Shown here piece after piece: positions 44,250 through 53,333 of a DNA stretch of 64,000 bases. The stretch is from Streptomyces sp. LBL (GTDB taxonomy: Bacteria; Actinomycetota; Actinomycetes; Streptomycetales; Streptomycetaceae). Each line of letters starts with the position of its first letter. Position 1 is the stretch's first letter. The notes below the pieces were generated by a model, which did not search any database, had not been told where the DNA came from, and worked only from the letters and a program-made list of their open reading frames with translations. Location of the stretch: the NCBI RefSeq assembly GCF_029893585.1, contig NZ_JARXYX010000010.1:1-64000 (forward strand), written 5' to 3'. The position numbers and the translations under genes are program-made.

Positions 44250-44829
44250 GGTGTTTCCGGCCAGTCACACCTGTCCTACCTGCTGATTTTAGTTATCCAC
44301 AGAAGTTATCCACAGGTCAGCTTCTCGACCTGGGGACAAGTCGACAACGAAGTGCCATTCGGTCGACATATCACCCTTCGACCCCCGGCTCGCCACCGCC
44401 TCGTAGGTCACCCTTCGTCCACCCGTTTCCCTCGGTCCATCCCCCGGGGTGACCTATTTCCACCCGAAAGTGGGTGTGCGACCGGTTTGGGCGGGGAATT
44501 CCTCGTGCCGCACAGCCGATTCGGAATGATCACATCCAGTATCCACAGATCTTTCGCACAGCCTGTGGATAACTTTTCGGGGCTGTGGATTCCGGCGACC
44601 GGAGAGGCCCTCAAGTCCCCTCCCGCACAAGGAATATCGAGTCAACCCGACGCCCCTCATATGACTCGTCCCAGGGAGTGAGACACCGTTTTATTGACAC
44701 AGGGAACACGGGGGGCACTCAGCAATACAGAGGGCAATTCGGCTGATAAAGAAACGTAAGGCGCGATTCGGCGCACGCCTCGGAATAGTGAGTCGTGAGC
44801 CGTCACCCCGCACCGGTAGCCTTGAGCGC
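44250..44829. promoter_or_regulatory. pheA-serS gap with clustered DnaA-box-like sites
   Basis: TTATCCACA at 44293-44301 and 44306-44314 (tandem), GTATCCACA at 44539-44547, TGTGGATAA (complement of TTATCCACA) at 44564-44572 and TGTGGATTC at 44585. The region is locally less GC-rich. Near the right end TAGCCT sits just before the GTG start of serS and could be its -10 with a leaderless message. No gene is credible here. Confidence 0.6.
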
Positions 44830-46107
44830 GTGATTGACCTTCGCCTGCTCCGTGAGGACCCCGACCGTGTGCGCGCGTCCCAGCGCGCCCGTGGAGAGGA
44901 CGTCGCGCTCGTCGACTCCCTCCTGTCTGCCGACGAGCTGCGCAGGTCGTCCGGCGTCCGCTTCGACGAGCTGCGCGCCGAGCAGAAGGCGCTCGGCAAG
45001 CTCATCCCCAAGGCCTCCGGCGACGAGAAGGCCGAGCTGCTGAGGAAGGCGAGCCAGCTCGCCGCCGACGTCAAGGCCGCGGACGCCGAGCGCGCCGCCG
45101 CCGACGCCGCCGCCCAGGAACTCGGCCTCAGGCTCAGTAACCTCGTCCACCCCGAGGTACCCGTGGGCGGCGAGGAGGACTTCGTCACGCTGGAGACGCA
45201 CGGCACGGTCCGTGACTTCGGCGCCGAGGGCTTCGAGCCGAAGGACCACCTGGAGCTCGGCACCATTCTCGGCGCGATCGACGTCGAGCGCGGCGCCAAG
45301 GTCTCGGGTTCGCGCTTCTACTTCCTGACGGGAGTCGGCGCGCTCCTCGAACTCGCGCTCGTGAACGCGGCGATCGGGCAGGCCACGGCGGCCGGGTTCA
45401 CGCCGATGCTGACGCCCGCGCTGGTCCGCCCGCAGTCGATGGCCGGCACCGGTTTCCTCGGTCAGGCGGCCCAGGACGTCTATCACCTCGCCGATGACGA
45501 CCTCTACCTCGTCGGCACGTCCGAGGTCCCCCTCGCGGCGTACCACATGGACGAGATCATCGACGCCGACCGGCTCCCCCTGCGGTACGCGGGCTTCTCG
45601 CCCTGCTTCCGCCGCGAGGCCGGCTCGCACGGCAAGGACACCCGGGGCATCTTCCGCGTCCACCAGTTCGACAAGGTCGAGATGTTCTCGTACGTCGACC
45701 CCGCGGACTCGCGGGCCGAGCACCAGCGTCTGCTGGAGTGGGAGAAGCAGTGGCTGACGTCCCTGGAGCTGCCGTTCCGGGTGATCGACGTCGCCTCGGC
45801 CGACCTCGGCTCCTCGGCCGCCCGCAAGTTCGACTGTGAGGCGTGGATCCCGACCCAGGGCAAGTACCGCGAGCTGACCTCGACCTCGGACTGCACCGAG
45901 TTCCAGTCCCGCCGGCTGTCGATCCGTATGCGGGACGGCAAGCAGGTCAAGCCGCTGGCGACGCTCAACGGCACGCTGTGCGCCGTACCGCGCACGATCG
46001 TCGCGATCCTGGAGAACCACCAGCAGGCCGACGGCTCCGTACGGGTGCCGGAGGTGCTGCGTCCGTACCTGGGCGGCCGTGAGGTCCTGGAGCCGGTCGC
46101 CAAGTGA
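44830..46107 (+). CDS. serS: seryl-tRNA synthetase
   Basis: A 425-residue class II synthetase. An N-terminal antiparallel coiled coil (about residues 25-100), which grips the long variable arm of tRNA-Ser, precedes the catalytic domain: [25 protein letters not shown] is motif 2, and [22 protein letters not shown] is motif 3 with its invariant Arg. GTG 44830 ([11 protein letters not shown]) is the usual N-terminus. Length is normal. Its stop overlaps the HAD gene start. A tRNA-Ser-like element lies 1.1 kb downstream. Confidence 0.96.
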   Translation: MIDLRLLREDPDRVRASQRARGEDVALVDSLLSADELRRSSGVRFDELRAEQKALGKLIPKASGDEKAELLRKASQLAADVKAADAERAAADAAAQELGLRLSNLVHPEVPVGGEEDFVTLETHGTVRDFGAEGFEPKDHLELGTILGAIDVERGAKVSGSRFYFLTGVGALLELALVNAAIGQATAAGFTPMLTPALVRPQSMAGTGFLGQAAQDVYHLADDDLYLVGTSEVPLAAYHMDEIIDADRLPLRYAGFSPCFRREAGSHGKDTRGIFRVHQFDKVEMFSYVDPADSRAEHQRLLEWEKQWLTSLELPFRVIDVASADLGSSAARKFDCEAWIPTQGKYRELTSTSDCTEFQSRRLSIRMRDGKQVKPLATLNGTLCAVPRTIVAILENHQQADGSVRVPEVLRPYLGGREVLEPVAK

Positions 46108-46919
46108 GTACGTCCGCTGCCCCGGCCTTTCCCTACCGCCTGATCGCGACCGACCTCGACGGAACGCTCCTGCGCTCCGACGAGTCGGTATCGCAGCGCA
46201 CCCGTGAGGCGCTCGCCGCAGCCACCGCGGCGGGCGCCGCCCACATCGTCGTCACGGGCCGCGCGGTCCCGTGGACCCGGCACATCCTCGACGATCTCGG
46301 CTACGACGGCCTCGCGGTCTGCGGCCAGGGCGCACAGGTGTACGACGCCGGCGAGCATCGCCTGCTGACGTCGGTGACGCTCGACCGGCAGCTGGCCGGG
46401 GTGGCGCTGGCGAAGATCGAGGCGGAGGTCGGCCCGCTGTACCTCGCGGCGAGCCGGGACGGACTGGACGGCGAGGTGCTGGTGGGCCCCGGTTACGCGG
46501 TCACCGGCAGGCTTCCCGCGACACCGTTCACGGACGCGTCCGACCTGTGGACGGCCCCGCTGAACAAGATCTACATTCAGCACCCCACGCTCACGGACGA
46601 CGAGCTCGCCGAGGCCTCCCGCCACGCCGCGGGCGGCTTCGTCACGGTCGCGATGGCCGGTGAGGGCATCGTCGAGCTCCTCCCCCTCGGCCTCTCCAAA
46701 GCCACGGGTCTCTCCCTCGCGGCCCGCCGCCTCGGTATGAAGGCCGCCGACACCATCGCCTTCGGTGACATGCCCAACGACATCCCGATGTTCGCCTGGT
46801 CCTCGTACGGCGTGGCCATGTCCAACGCCCACGAGGAGCTCAAGGCGGTGGCGAACGAGGTGACGTCCTCGAACGAGGAGGACGGGATCGCGGTGGTGTT
46901 GGAGCGGTGGCTGAGCTGA
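46104..46919 (+). CDS. Cof-type HAD phosphatase
   Basis: A 271-residue haloacid-dehalogenase hydrolase, coupled to serS by a GTGA overlap. Motif I DLDGTLL (nucleophile Asp), motif II VTGRA, motif III Lys in SKATGLSLA and motif IV FGDMPND are intact; a C2B cap lies between about 85 and 190. Likely dephosphorylates a small sugar or cofactor phosphate. A paralogue sits at 58503. Confidence 0.9.
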   Translation: MSTSAAPAFPYRLIATDLDGTLLRSDESVSQRTREALAAATAAGAAHIVVTGRAVPWTRHILDDLGYDGLAVCGQGAQVYDAGEHRLLTSVTLDRQLAGVALAKIEAEVGPLYLAASRDGLDGEVLVGPGYAVTGRLPATPFTDASDLWTAPLNKIYIQHPTLTDDELAEASRHAAGGFVTVAMAGEGIVELLPLGLSKATGLSLAARRLGMKAADTIAFGDMPNDIPMFAWSSYGVAMSNAHEELKAVANEVTSSNEEDGIAVVLERWLS

Positions 46920-46927
46920 GCTGGCTG

Positions 46928-47098
46928 GCTAGTGCCGCGACAGGCAATGTTCGCCCCGTCGCGACGCCTGGCACGCACTCTCGCCGCACCGGGCGAAAGC
47001 CCAAGTACATCCAGTACGAGGGCTTCCGCCCGGCACGCCGATAGCACGCACCAGACGCCGCTCCTTCTCGGGCAAACATTGCCTGCCGCGGCACTAGC
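46928..47098. repeat. 171-bp imperfect palindrome (MITE-like)
   Basis: Terminal arms of 29 bp: GCTAGTGCCGCGACAGGCAA... (46928-46956) against the complement of 47070-47098, with two mismatches. The symmetry continues inward: CACGCACTCTCGCC with GATAGCACGCACC-type pairing, and CCGGGCGAAAGCCC (46989-47002) with GGGCTTCCGCCCGG (47020-47033). The whole unit folds on itself. It encodes nothing and looks like a nonautonomous mobile repeat; I have an impression of similar units in other streptomycetes. Confidence 0.75.
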
Positions 47099-47226
47099 TG
47101 AGGGCTGTTGCTGAGCTGGCTGGCTGGCTGAGGGCGGTCGCTCGGATGTTCGCCGCCGTGGCGGTTGTTCCGCAGGGCGGGGGGCCGGCCCTGCAATGTC
47201 GGCCCAGTCCCAGTGACAACGTCTCG

Positions 47227-47332
<106 letters not shown>

Positions 47333-47639
47333 GGGTGGGCGGCCTCACGCGAACGCAGCGCGTCGCGCGCTCGAAGCGGCCGCCCCGGGCAGCTCCCGGT
47401 ACGGACGGACTCGACGGAGGAGTAACTACTCCGGAGTCCGCCATGGGCTGCCCTGATGGGAGCAGGACGAACTGTCGTGCATGGACATCGTCCGGCCCCT
47501 CCCCAGTGCGTGGCGCCGGTTCGAACCCGGCGTCCTGGACACAACCACTGTGCCTGGACGCCGAGTTCGACGCCACTGATTAACAGGCGACCGCAAACCC
47601 CCCGGAACCGGTGGGCCGCAACATCCCCGAGGCCGGGTA

Positions 47640-47876
47640 CTACCGGCGGCGCCACCTGCGCCGGCGTTTGCTGAAGAACCACCCCGCGGGCGGCTCGTCG
47701 GAGCGCCAGGGCTGGGGCTCCGGCTGCTCGTTGCGCCAGCGGGCGGCGAGCATCCGGGCCCGGGCGGACGGTTCGGACGTGTCGGCGGACCGTATGAAGT
47801 CCTCGTCGAGGACCAAGTCGTCCCATACGTCCCCGGACTGGCCGCGGCCGTCGTGCTGCGGTGTCTCGCCTGCCAT
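47640..47876 (-). CDS. small conserved protein upstream-linked to ABC genes
   Basis: A 78-residue protein starting at ATG 47876 with GGGAGGA upstream (MAGETPQHDGRGQSGDVWDDL). It has an acidic N-terminal half (DDLVLDEDFIRSADTSEPSARARML) and a basic tail SKRRRRWRRR. No known domain. It lies after the four ABC genes on the same strand, 77 bases downstream, so it may share their transcript. Function unknown. Confidence 0.7.
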   Translation of the reverse strand: MAGETPQHDGRGQSGDVWDDLVLDEDFIRSADTSEPSARARMLAARWRNEQPEPQPWRSDEPPAGWFFSKRRRRWRRR

Positions 47877-47953
47877 CCCCGTCCTCCCAGCCGAACGTCC
47901 CGTTTGCCCAGTGTGGCCGGACAGAGGTGAAGTCCCAGTCAACAAGCGGGCGT

Positions 47954-48673
47954 CTACTCCTCGCCCGCAAGCTTCAGTGACCGGAGCTTCTGTCCGGCGT
48001 ACCAGGTCGCGAGGACGGTGACCCCGACGAGCAGGACCGCCGACGTCGTCAGTCCGACGTCCGAGGTCACCAGGTCCCCGCCGGCCACCTTGTGGGCGAC
48101 GGCCAGCGACCACTGCTGGACACTGAGCGTGCGGGCCCCGGCCACCAGGGAGCCGAACAGGGCCTCCCAGACGAGCGCGTAGACCAGCCCGAACACCACC
48201 GCGTGCCGCGACACCGTGCCGAGCAGCAGGAAGAGCGCCGCATAGGCGATGGAGGCGACCAGGGCGGCCACCGTGTAGGCGACGGCGATCTGTTGACCGT
48301 TGCCGTTCAGGATGAAACCGGCGATCAGCGTCGGCACGGCCGAGAACACCATGGTCACGGCGATCGCGACGATCAGCTTCGTGAAGATGATCGTCGGCCG
48401 TTTGATGGGCTTGGACAGCAGGTAGACCACCGAGCCGTCGTCGATCTCCGGGCCGATCGCTCCCGTGCCCGCGACGACGCCGATGATCGGCACCATGGTG
48501 GCGAGCGCGAGCCCGCCGAGCAGGTCGGCCGCTGTCTGGTCGTCGGCACCGGCGAGGCCGCGCACCACGACCGAGATCGCGATCAGCAGCAGGGGCAACG
48601 CGCTCAGGATGAGGGCCCGGCGCCGGCCGAGCAGGGCCCGGTAGGTGAGCCGGGCGACTGTGGGGTCGTACAT
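47954..48673 (-). CDS. ABC-2 type transporter permease
   Basis: A 239-residue membrane protein with about six helices (LILSALPLLLIAISVVV, GGLALATMVPIIGVVAGTG, KLIVAIAVTMVFSAVPTLIAGFIL, AALVASIAYAALFLLLGTV, VFGLVYALVWEALFGSLVAG and a C-terminal one). EIDDGSVVYLLSKPIKRPTI is the cytoplasmic loop typical of ABC-2 permeases. It pairs with the ATPase at 48684, 10 bases upstream. Substrate unknown. Confidence 0.87.
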   Translation of the reverse strand: MYDPTVARLTYRALLGRRRALILSALPLLLIAISVVVRGLAGADDQTAADLLGGLALATMVPIIGVVAGTGAIGPEIDDGSVVYLLSKPIKRPTIIFTKLIVAIAVTMVFSAVPTLIAGFILNGNGQQIAVAYTVAALVASIAYAALFLLLGTVSRHAVVFGLVYALVWEALFGSLVAGARTLSVQQWSLAVAHKVAGGDLVTSDVGLTTSAVLLVGVTVLATWYAGQKLRSLKLAGEE

Positions 48674-48683
48674 CTTGGGCCTC

Positions 48684-49595
48684 CTACGCCGCGACGAGAT
48701 ACGAGAAGACGGACTCGAGGGACTCGTCGGACGGCGAGACCGTGAGCAGCCGGATGCCGTGGTCCCTCGCGACCCTCGGCAGCAGGGCCGTGAAGCGGCC
48801 GAAGTCGACGGCCTGGACGCGCAGGGCGCCCTCGGCGAGGTCGACCTCGATGCCGGACGTCGACGGGTCGGCGATCAGCGCGGCCGCGAGAGCGCGGTCG
48901 TCGCTGGAGCGCACCAGGTAGCGGTGCGGGCGGTCGGTCATCAGGCGGCGGATCTTGCGGAAGTCGCCGCTGGCCGCGTGCCGTCCGGCCACCACGACCT
49001 CGATGTGCCAGGCAAGTTGCTCGACCTCTTCGAGGATGTGGGACGAGAACAGCACGGTGCGGCCCTCGTCGCCCATGCGCCGCAGCAGGTCCATCAGCTG
49101 CATGCGCTGGCGTGGGTCCATGCCGTTGAACGGCTCGTCCAGCAGCAGCAGCGACGGGTCGTGGACCAGGGCGCTCGCCATCTTCACGCGCTGCCGCATG
49201 CCCTTGGAGTACGTCGAGATCTTGCGGTCCTGCGCGTACTCCATCTCGACCGTGGCCAGCGCCTTCTGGGCCGCCTTGGCGCCCAGGCCGTGCAACTCGG
49301 CGTTGGCGACGACGAATTCGCGCCCGGTGAGAAAGTCGTACATCGCCTCGCGCTCGGGGACGATACCGATGTGCTTGTAGATCGCCTCGTTGCGCCACAC
49401 CTGCTGTCCGTCGAGGGTGACGGTGCCGGTGGAGGGGGCAAGGAAGCCACCCATCATGTTGATGAGGGTGGATTTTCCGGCGCCGTTGGGGCCGAGGAGG
49501 CCGGTGACGCCGGGGCCGATGGTCATGGTGATGTCGTTGACGGCGACCACGTTGCCGAACCAGCGCGATACGTGGTCGATGTTGAGCGTGGTCAC
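48684..49595 (-). CDS. ABC transporter ATP-binding protein
   Basis: A 303-residue ATPase of the ABC-2 export type: Walker A GPNGAGKS (about residue 37), signature YSKGMRQR, Walker B LLLLDEPFNGMD, H-loop SSHIL. The C-terminal 80 residues form the extra domain of CcmA-like ATPases. GTG 49595 overlaps the stop of the upstream permease gene (GTGA). It probably drives both neighbouring permeases or one of them. Confidence 0.9.
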   Translation of the reverse strand: MTTLNIDHVSRWFGNVVAVNDITMTIGPGVTGLLGPNGAGKSTLINMMGGFLAPSTGTVTLDGQQVWRNEAIYKHIGIVPEREAMYDFLTGREFVVANAELHGLGAKAAQKALATVEMEYAQDRKISTYSKGMRQRVKMASALVHDPSLLLLDEPFNGMDPRQRMQLMDLLRRMGDEGRTVLFSSHILEEVEQLAWHIEVVVAGRHAASGDFRKIRRLMTDRPHRYLVRSSDDRALAAALIADPSTSGIEVDLAEGALRVQAVDFGRFTALLPRVARDHGIRLLTVSPSDESLESVFSYLVAA

Positions 49596-50497
49596 AGTCC
49601 GACCTTTCGGTAGCGGCGCATCAGGAGGCCGTAGCAGGCGGCGATCATGCCCAGCGCGACGAGGACGTAGACCGTGCCCTCCCCGTTGGTCGGGCCGCCC
49701 CCTCCGGGGAACGCCGAACTGGCGCCCAGGAACGCGGACTGCACCCCGTCGATGAGCGTGATGGGCGAGAACAGGCCGATCCAGGCTATGGATCCGGTGC
49801 TGCTCTGCGCCTCGGCGATGGCCTGGAGGGTGGAGACGGCGCCGTAGGAGATGGTCAGGACGGCGATCACGGCCGCGATGCCGAAGCCGCGGCGCGGGGT
49901 GGCCGCGGCGATCACGAGGCCGAGGCCGGCGAAGAGCAGCGAGAGCAGTGCCACGGAGACGAGTCCCTGCGCGAACCCCTTGGTCTGGTCGGCGAAGTCG
50001 AGCTTGGCCAGCAGCGCGCCCACATAGAGCACCAGCAGCGGGGCGGCGGTGAGAATGAACAGCGCCGAGGCCATCGCCGCGAACTTGGCCCGTACGTAGT
50101 CCGCGGTCTCGATGGGCCGCGAGAAGTACAGCGGCACGGTCTTGAAGCGCAGGTCGCGCGAGACGGACTGAGGTGCCTGCGAGGCGACGTACAGGCTGAT
50201 GACGGCTTGCATGACGATCGCGTAGCGCGTGTAGTCGAGGGGCAGTTCCTTGGCCTTCGTGGCCACCGCGACCGCCACCATGATGGCCGCGGGTACGCAC
50301 ATCACCACGAACAGCAGCATCGGCAGCACCTTGGACTTGGCCGAGCGGCCGAGGCCGTAGGAGCCGCGCAGGGACTGCGAGTAGAGGGAGCGTCGGGCGT
50401 AGGCGCGGCCCAGGCGGGCGCCGTCGTAGCTGCGGTAGCCGATGTTGTGGATTCGGGTCTGGTCACCCGAAGGTACTACGGAGTGCTCAGTTGCCAT
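49592..50497 (-). CDS. ABC-2 type transporter permease
   Basis: A 301-residue membrane protein, ATG 50497 (MATEHSVVPSGDQTRIHNIGYRSYDG). Six helices follow a cytoplasmic N-terminus of about 55 residues; SRDLRFKTVPLYFSRPIETADYVRAK is the ABC-2 cytoplasmic loop. A Gly/Pro-rich extracellular loop (SSAFPGGGGPTNGEG) lies before the last helix. It overlaps the ATPase genes on both sides, so expression is coupled. Substrate unknown. Confidence 0.87.
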   Translation of the reverse strand: MATEHSVVPSGDQTRIHNIGYRSYDGARLGRAYARRSLYSQSLRGSYGLGRSAKSKVLPMLLFVVMCVPAAIMVAVAVATKAKELPLDYTRYAIVMQAVISLYVASQAPQSVSRDLRFKTVPLYFSRPIETADYVRAKFAAMASALFILTAAPLLVLYVGALLAKLDFADQTKGFAQGLVSVALLSLLFAGLGLVIAAATPRRGFGIAAVIAVLTISYGAVSTLQAIAEAQSSTGSIAWIGLFSPITLIDGVQSAFLGASSAFPGGGGPTNGEGTVYVLVALGMIAACYGLLMRRYRKVGL

Positions 50498-51482
50498 GGC
50501 CGACCGCCTCCTTCCGCTCTGCGTCGCGCTCTTCGTCGCTGTCCGTGAAGACCTCCGAGATGTGGTGCCGGCGCTGTTCCATGCGCACCAGGCCGAGGCC
50601 GAGGTCGGCGACCACATCGCGCACCACGTCGTATGTCTCCTCGCCCTGTGCGGTGAGCAGCAGCACGTGTCCGGCGCCCGGCAGGGCGCCGGCACCGTCG
50701 AGGACGTCCACCCCGCGCGCGTGCAGCGCCTCGCGCACCGCGCGGGTGCCGTCCGGGTGCTCGTCGGTGTCGGTGACCTCGATCGCGAGGGTTGCGGTGA
50801 TCTGGGTGAAGTCGGTGGTGGAGCTGGAGCGCAGCAGCTTGCCACCGTCGACCACGACCACGTGGTCGCAGGTGCGCTCCAGTTCGCCCAGCAGGTGGGA
50901 GGTGACCAGGACCGATATACCGAAGTCGGTGTGGATGCGGCGGATGAGGCCGAGCATCTCGTCGCGGCCCACCGGGTCGAGGCCGTTGGTCGGCTCGTCC
51001 AGGAGGACCAGCTGCGGGTCGTGCACGAGGGCCTGCGCGAGCTTCACGCGCTGCTTCATGCCGGTGGAGTAGCCGCCGATGGGGCGATAGCGCTCCTCGT
51101 ACAGGCCGACGTGGCGGAGGGTGTCCGCGGTGCGTTCGCGGGCGGCGGTCGGCGGCAGGCCGGACATGCGCGCCATGTGCACGACGAACTCGGTGGCCGA
51201 GACGTCGGGCGGCAGGCAGTCGTGCTCCGGCATATAGCCGACGCGTTCGCGGATGGCGGCGCCCTTGGTGGCGACATCGAGGCCGAGCACTTCGGCGCGG
51301 CCCTCGGTGGCGGGGGACAGACCCAGCAGGATCTTGATCAGTGTGGACTTGCCGGCTCCGTTGGCTCCGACGAGTCCGGTCACACCGGGCCCGACATCCA
51401 CGGAGAGCCGGTCAAGCGCGGTCACCCTGGGGTACCGCTTGCTCAGGCTTTCGGTCGCGATCACAGTCACGTCTTCGACCAT
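50487..51482 (-). CDS. ABC transporter ATP-binding protein
   Basis: A 331-residue ATPase: Walker A GANGAGKS (about residue 42), Q-loop GYMPEHD, signature YSTGMKQR, Walker B VLLDEPTNGLD, H-loop TSHLL. ATG 51482 is the likely start; a GTG four codons in is an alternative. It is the first of four overlapping genes on this strand: two ATPases and two permeases, one combined export system or two sister systems. From memory it corresponds to SCO3956-SCO3959. Confidence 0.9.
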   Translation of the reverse strand: MVEDVTVIATESLSKRYPRVTALDRLSVDVGPGVTGLVGANGAGKSTLIKILLGLSPATEGRAEVLGLDVATKGAAIRERVGYMPEHDCLPPDVSATEFVVHMARMSGLPPTAARERTADTLRHVGLYEERYRPIGGYSTGMKQRVKLAQALVHDPQLVLLDEPTNGLDPVGRDEMLGLIRRIHTDFGISVLVTSHLLGELERTCDHVVVVDGGKLLRSSSTTDFTQITATLAIEVTDTDEHPDGTRAVREALHARGVDVLDGAGALPGAGHVLLLTAQGEETYDVVRDVVADLGLGLVRMEQRRHHISEVFTDSDEERDAERKEAVGHGN

Positions 51483-51607
51483 AGTGACGCGGACCACGCC
51501 GGTCATCACTCCGCAGAGCTGTCTTGGTATCAGCCTCGAGTCGTACGGGGCCCTAGGGGTCCCCCTGAGGTCGAACAACGCGGCCCCGGTTTTCCACATC
51601 CGCCCGG

Positions 51608-51616
51608 TTGTCCACA
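51608..51616 (+). promoter_or_regulatory. single DnaA-box-like site
   Basis: TTGTCCACA, the streptomycete consensus, in the gap between the ABC operon and the broken gene at 51723. Confidence 0.4.
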
Positions 51617-51722
51617 GTCCGGCACAGGCGTCGTTGACGCAGCCTCCCATGACTGTCGCATTCACCAGTGTCACGTTACGGACACGTACCGCGATCGACA
51701 CGCGGCGCCGGGTGGAGGAGAA

Positions 51723-52456
51723 GTGACCCAGGCGCCTCTTGAGGGCGCGCGGGAGCGCCGGGCGCGGACGGCGGCGGTACCGATCTCCCGGGCCGAGCTG
51801 GTCGACGGCTCGGCGACACGTCGGTCGACGCGGGGGTTGCCGCGGGGTTTGCCGCGGGGGTTGCCGCGGGGGTTGCCGCGGCCGTGGAACTGGGCGAGCA
51901 GGGCGAGCAGAAGTCGGTCCCCGGGGACGACGACGCCATCTTCTCGAGCCCCCAAGAGCTTGCTGTCGCACTGGAGTTGCACGCGGCAGGCGTTACGCTG
52001 CCCGCGATCCCTGGTCCGCTCAAGGAGTTGAGGGCCCAGGTCGAGCACATCGCCCCGGTTTCCTGGAGTTCACCACCGAGTACGTCGTCGCCCGCTGCCC
52101 CGACGAACCGCACCGCCCGACCGACGTGGATGCGGCCATCGCGGCTTCTCTCGTACGACGAGGTGCGCCCCCTCGCGCAGCAGACAGTGGTCGCCGAACT
52201 CGCCCGGGCCATGCGCTTGTTCGCGGTACGGCATCCGCTGCTGCACCCCGGAACGGAGGGGACCCCGGCACCCCACGTCCGGACCCGTTCCGTGACGATC
52301 CCCGCCAAGACAATGCGGGCCGTCGAAGAGCTCGTTGGTGTGGAGGGCGTCGTTCAGTTCATCGCGTCCGCCCTCGAACCGGAGCTGCGGGCAAGGGCCT
52401 TGGACTGGCTCGTCATAAGTCACGACCCATCAGTTGATTTTGACGAAGCCCCTTGA
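51723..52456 (+). pseudogene. small-protein gene spread over three frames
   Basis: Good codon bias moves between frames: GTG 51723 gives VTQAPLEGARERRARTAAVPISRAELVDGSA; from about 51824 another frame gives VDAGVAAGFAAG... VELGEQGEQKSVPGDDDAIF and on to HIAP near 52050; a third gives PGFLEFTTEYVVARCPDEPHRPTDV to about 52150; then the second frame resumes with LLSYDEVRPLAQQTVVAELARAMRLFAV to the stop at 52456. Together they read like one protein with several indels. A 12-bp repeat (GCGGGGGTTGCC, four copies) lies at 51829-51879. I do not recognise the family. Confidence 0.55.
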
Positions 52457-52468
52457 AACGAAGGGTGG

Positions 52469-52522
52469 TTGTCCACAGAATCGCCAATTCCCCTGTGGAT
52501 AACTCCACTTGGCTGTGGATCA
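52469..52522. promoter_or_regulatory. cluster of three DnaA-box-like sites
   Basis: TTGTCCACA (52469-52477), TGTGGATAA (52494-52502, complement of TTATCCACA) and TGTGGATCA (52514-52522). They lie just past the broken gene and before the oxidoreductase fragment. Confidence 0.5.
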
Positions 52523-52638
52523 AACATCGGAAGCAAAACCATTCGCGTGATTCACGTCTCTCCCGGCGCGCGGACCGGTCAGGGGCACCCGAGCTCCTCC
52601 AGGCGGGCTCCGTCGACGATCTCACCTGTCGACGGGTT

Positions 52639-52854
52639 ATGCGCCTGAGCACTGTGATCCTCCCTCACCGCCGCTGGCACGAAGGCGGCCGTCCGACCTG
52701 GACTCGTGCCGAACGACTCGGCTTCCACGCCGCGTACGCCTACGACCACCTGTCCTGGCGTAGCTTTCGCGACGGGCCCTGGTTCGGTGCCGTACCCACC
52801 CTGACCGCCGCCGCGGCCGTCACCGAGCGAATCCGCCTCGGCACCCTCGTCACC
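52639..52854 (+). pseudogene. N-terminal fragment of a luciferase-like oxidoreductase
   Basis: ATG 52639 gives about 72 residues ([50 protein letters not shown]) that align closely with the start of the intact gene at 57520 ([17 protein letters not shown]...). Homology ends at LGTLVTS; the frame then reads unrelated sequence to a stop at 52887. The remaining 230 or so residues are missing. It is either the relic of a second copy or the cut end of a duplication. Confidence 0.75.
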
Positions 52855-52929
52855 TCGGTCGAGGCTTTTTCACCTACCGCGGCGTGACCTGCGAGGATTT
52901 CCTTCGGTCAGCTTTGGCAGCTGCCCCTC

Positions 52930-53115
52930 TCAGATGCCGATGAGCCGGACACGGTCGCCACACAGCCGGGCCATGTCGTCGACATCGGAGGTCAGCATGA
53001 CCACCGGGCCCGGCTGACGCAGGGCCACCTCGGCCACGGTCGCGTCGATCGCGTACTTGTGGCCGTGCAGACCGGCGGCTTCGAGCGTCACCGTGATACG
53101 TGTCGTGTCCGCCAT
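52930..53115 (-). pseudogene. PIN-domain protein, C-terminal fragment
   Basis: The minus frame ends AAGLHGHKYAIDATVAEVAL...PVVMLTSDVDDMARLCGDRVRLIGI, the C-terminal half of VapC-type PIN ribonucleases, keeping the late Asp residues of the active site (AIDA and TSDVDD). The first half with the first catalytic Asp is missing; upstream sequence in this frame (from ATG 53115, MADTTRITVTLE) is only partly PIN-like. No antitoxin gene is adjacent. It is part of the broken stretch before the helicase gene. Confidence 0.6.
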
Positions 53116-53333
53116 GACCCGAGCACACTGCGATATGCGCCCCATGGCCGTCTCGCTCGGCACACGTCCGCACGCGGGTGCATCGTACCCACTGCCAGTG
53201 ACACCGGGGCCATGCGTGCCGAAAGGTAACAGCCGCGGACATCCGGGTTTGAGCAAGGTGGCGCCGACCCTCCATGATGGGACTGCCTGGTGAGCGGGAC
53301 GCGGCGAGGGCCGCCTGGAACACGATGGGGCGA

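Noticed and set aside
44293..44572. Chromosomal origin of replication
   Set aside because: Only four or five boxes and no dnaA, dnaN or gyr genes nearby; a streptomycete oriC has many more boxes.
47460..47535. Second tRNA-like sequence with GCCGG-TTCGAAC-CCGGC arm
   Set aside because: Only a T-arm and a weak acceptor can be drawn; no D-arm and a mismatch at the first pair.
53274..53333. Longer 5' start for the SNF2 gene
   Set aside because: Open but overlaps decayed sequence and adds no family features; ATG 53334 gives the usual length.
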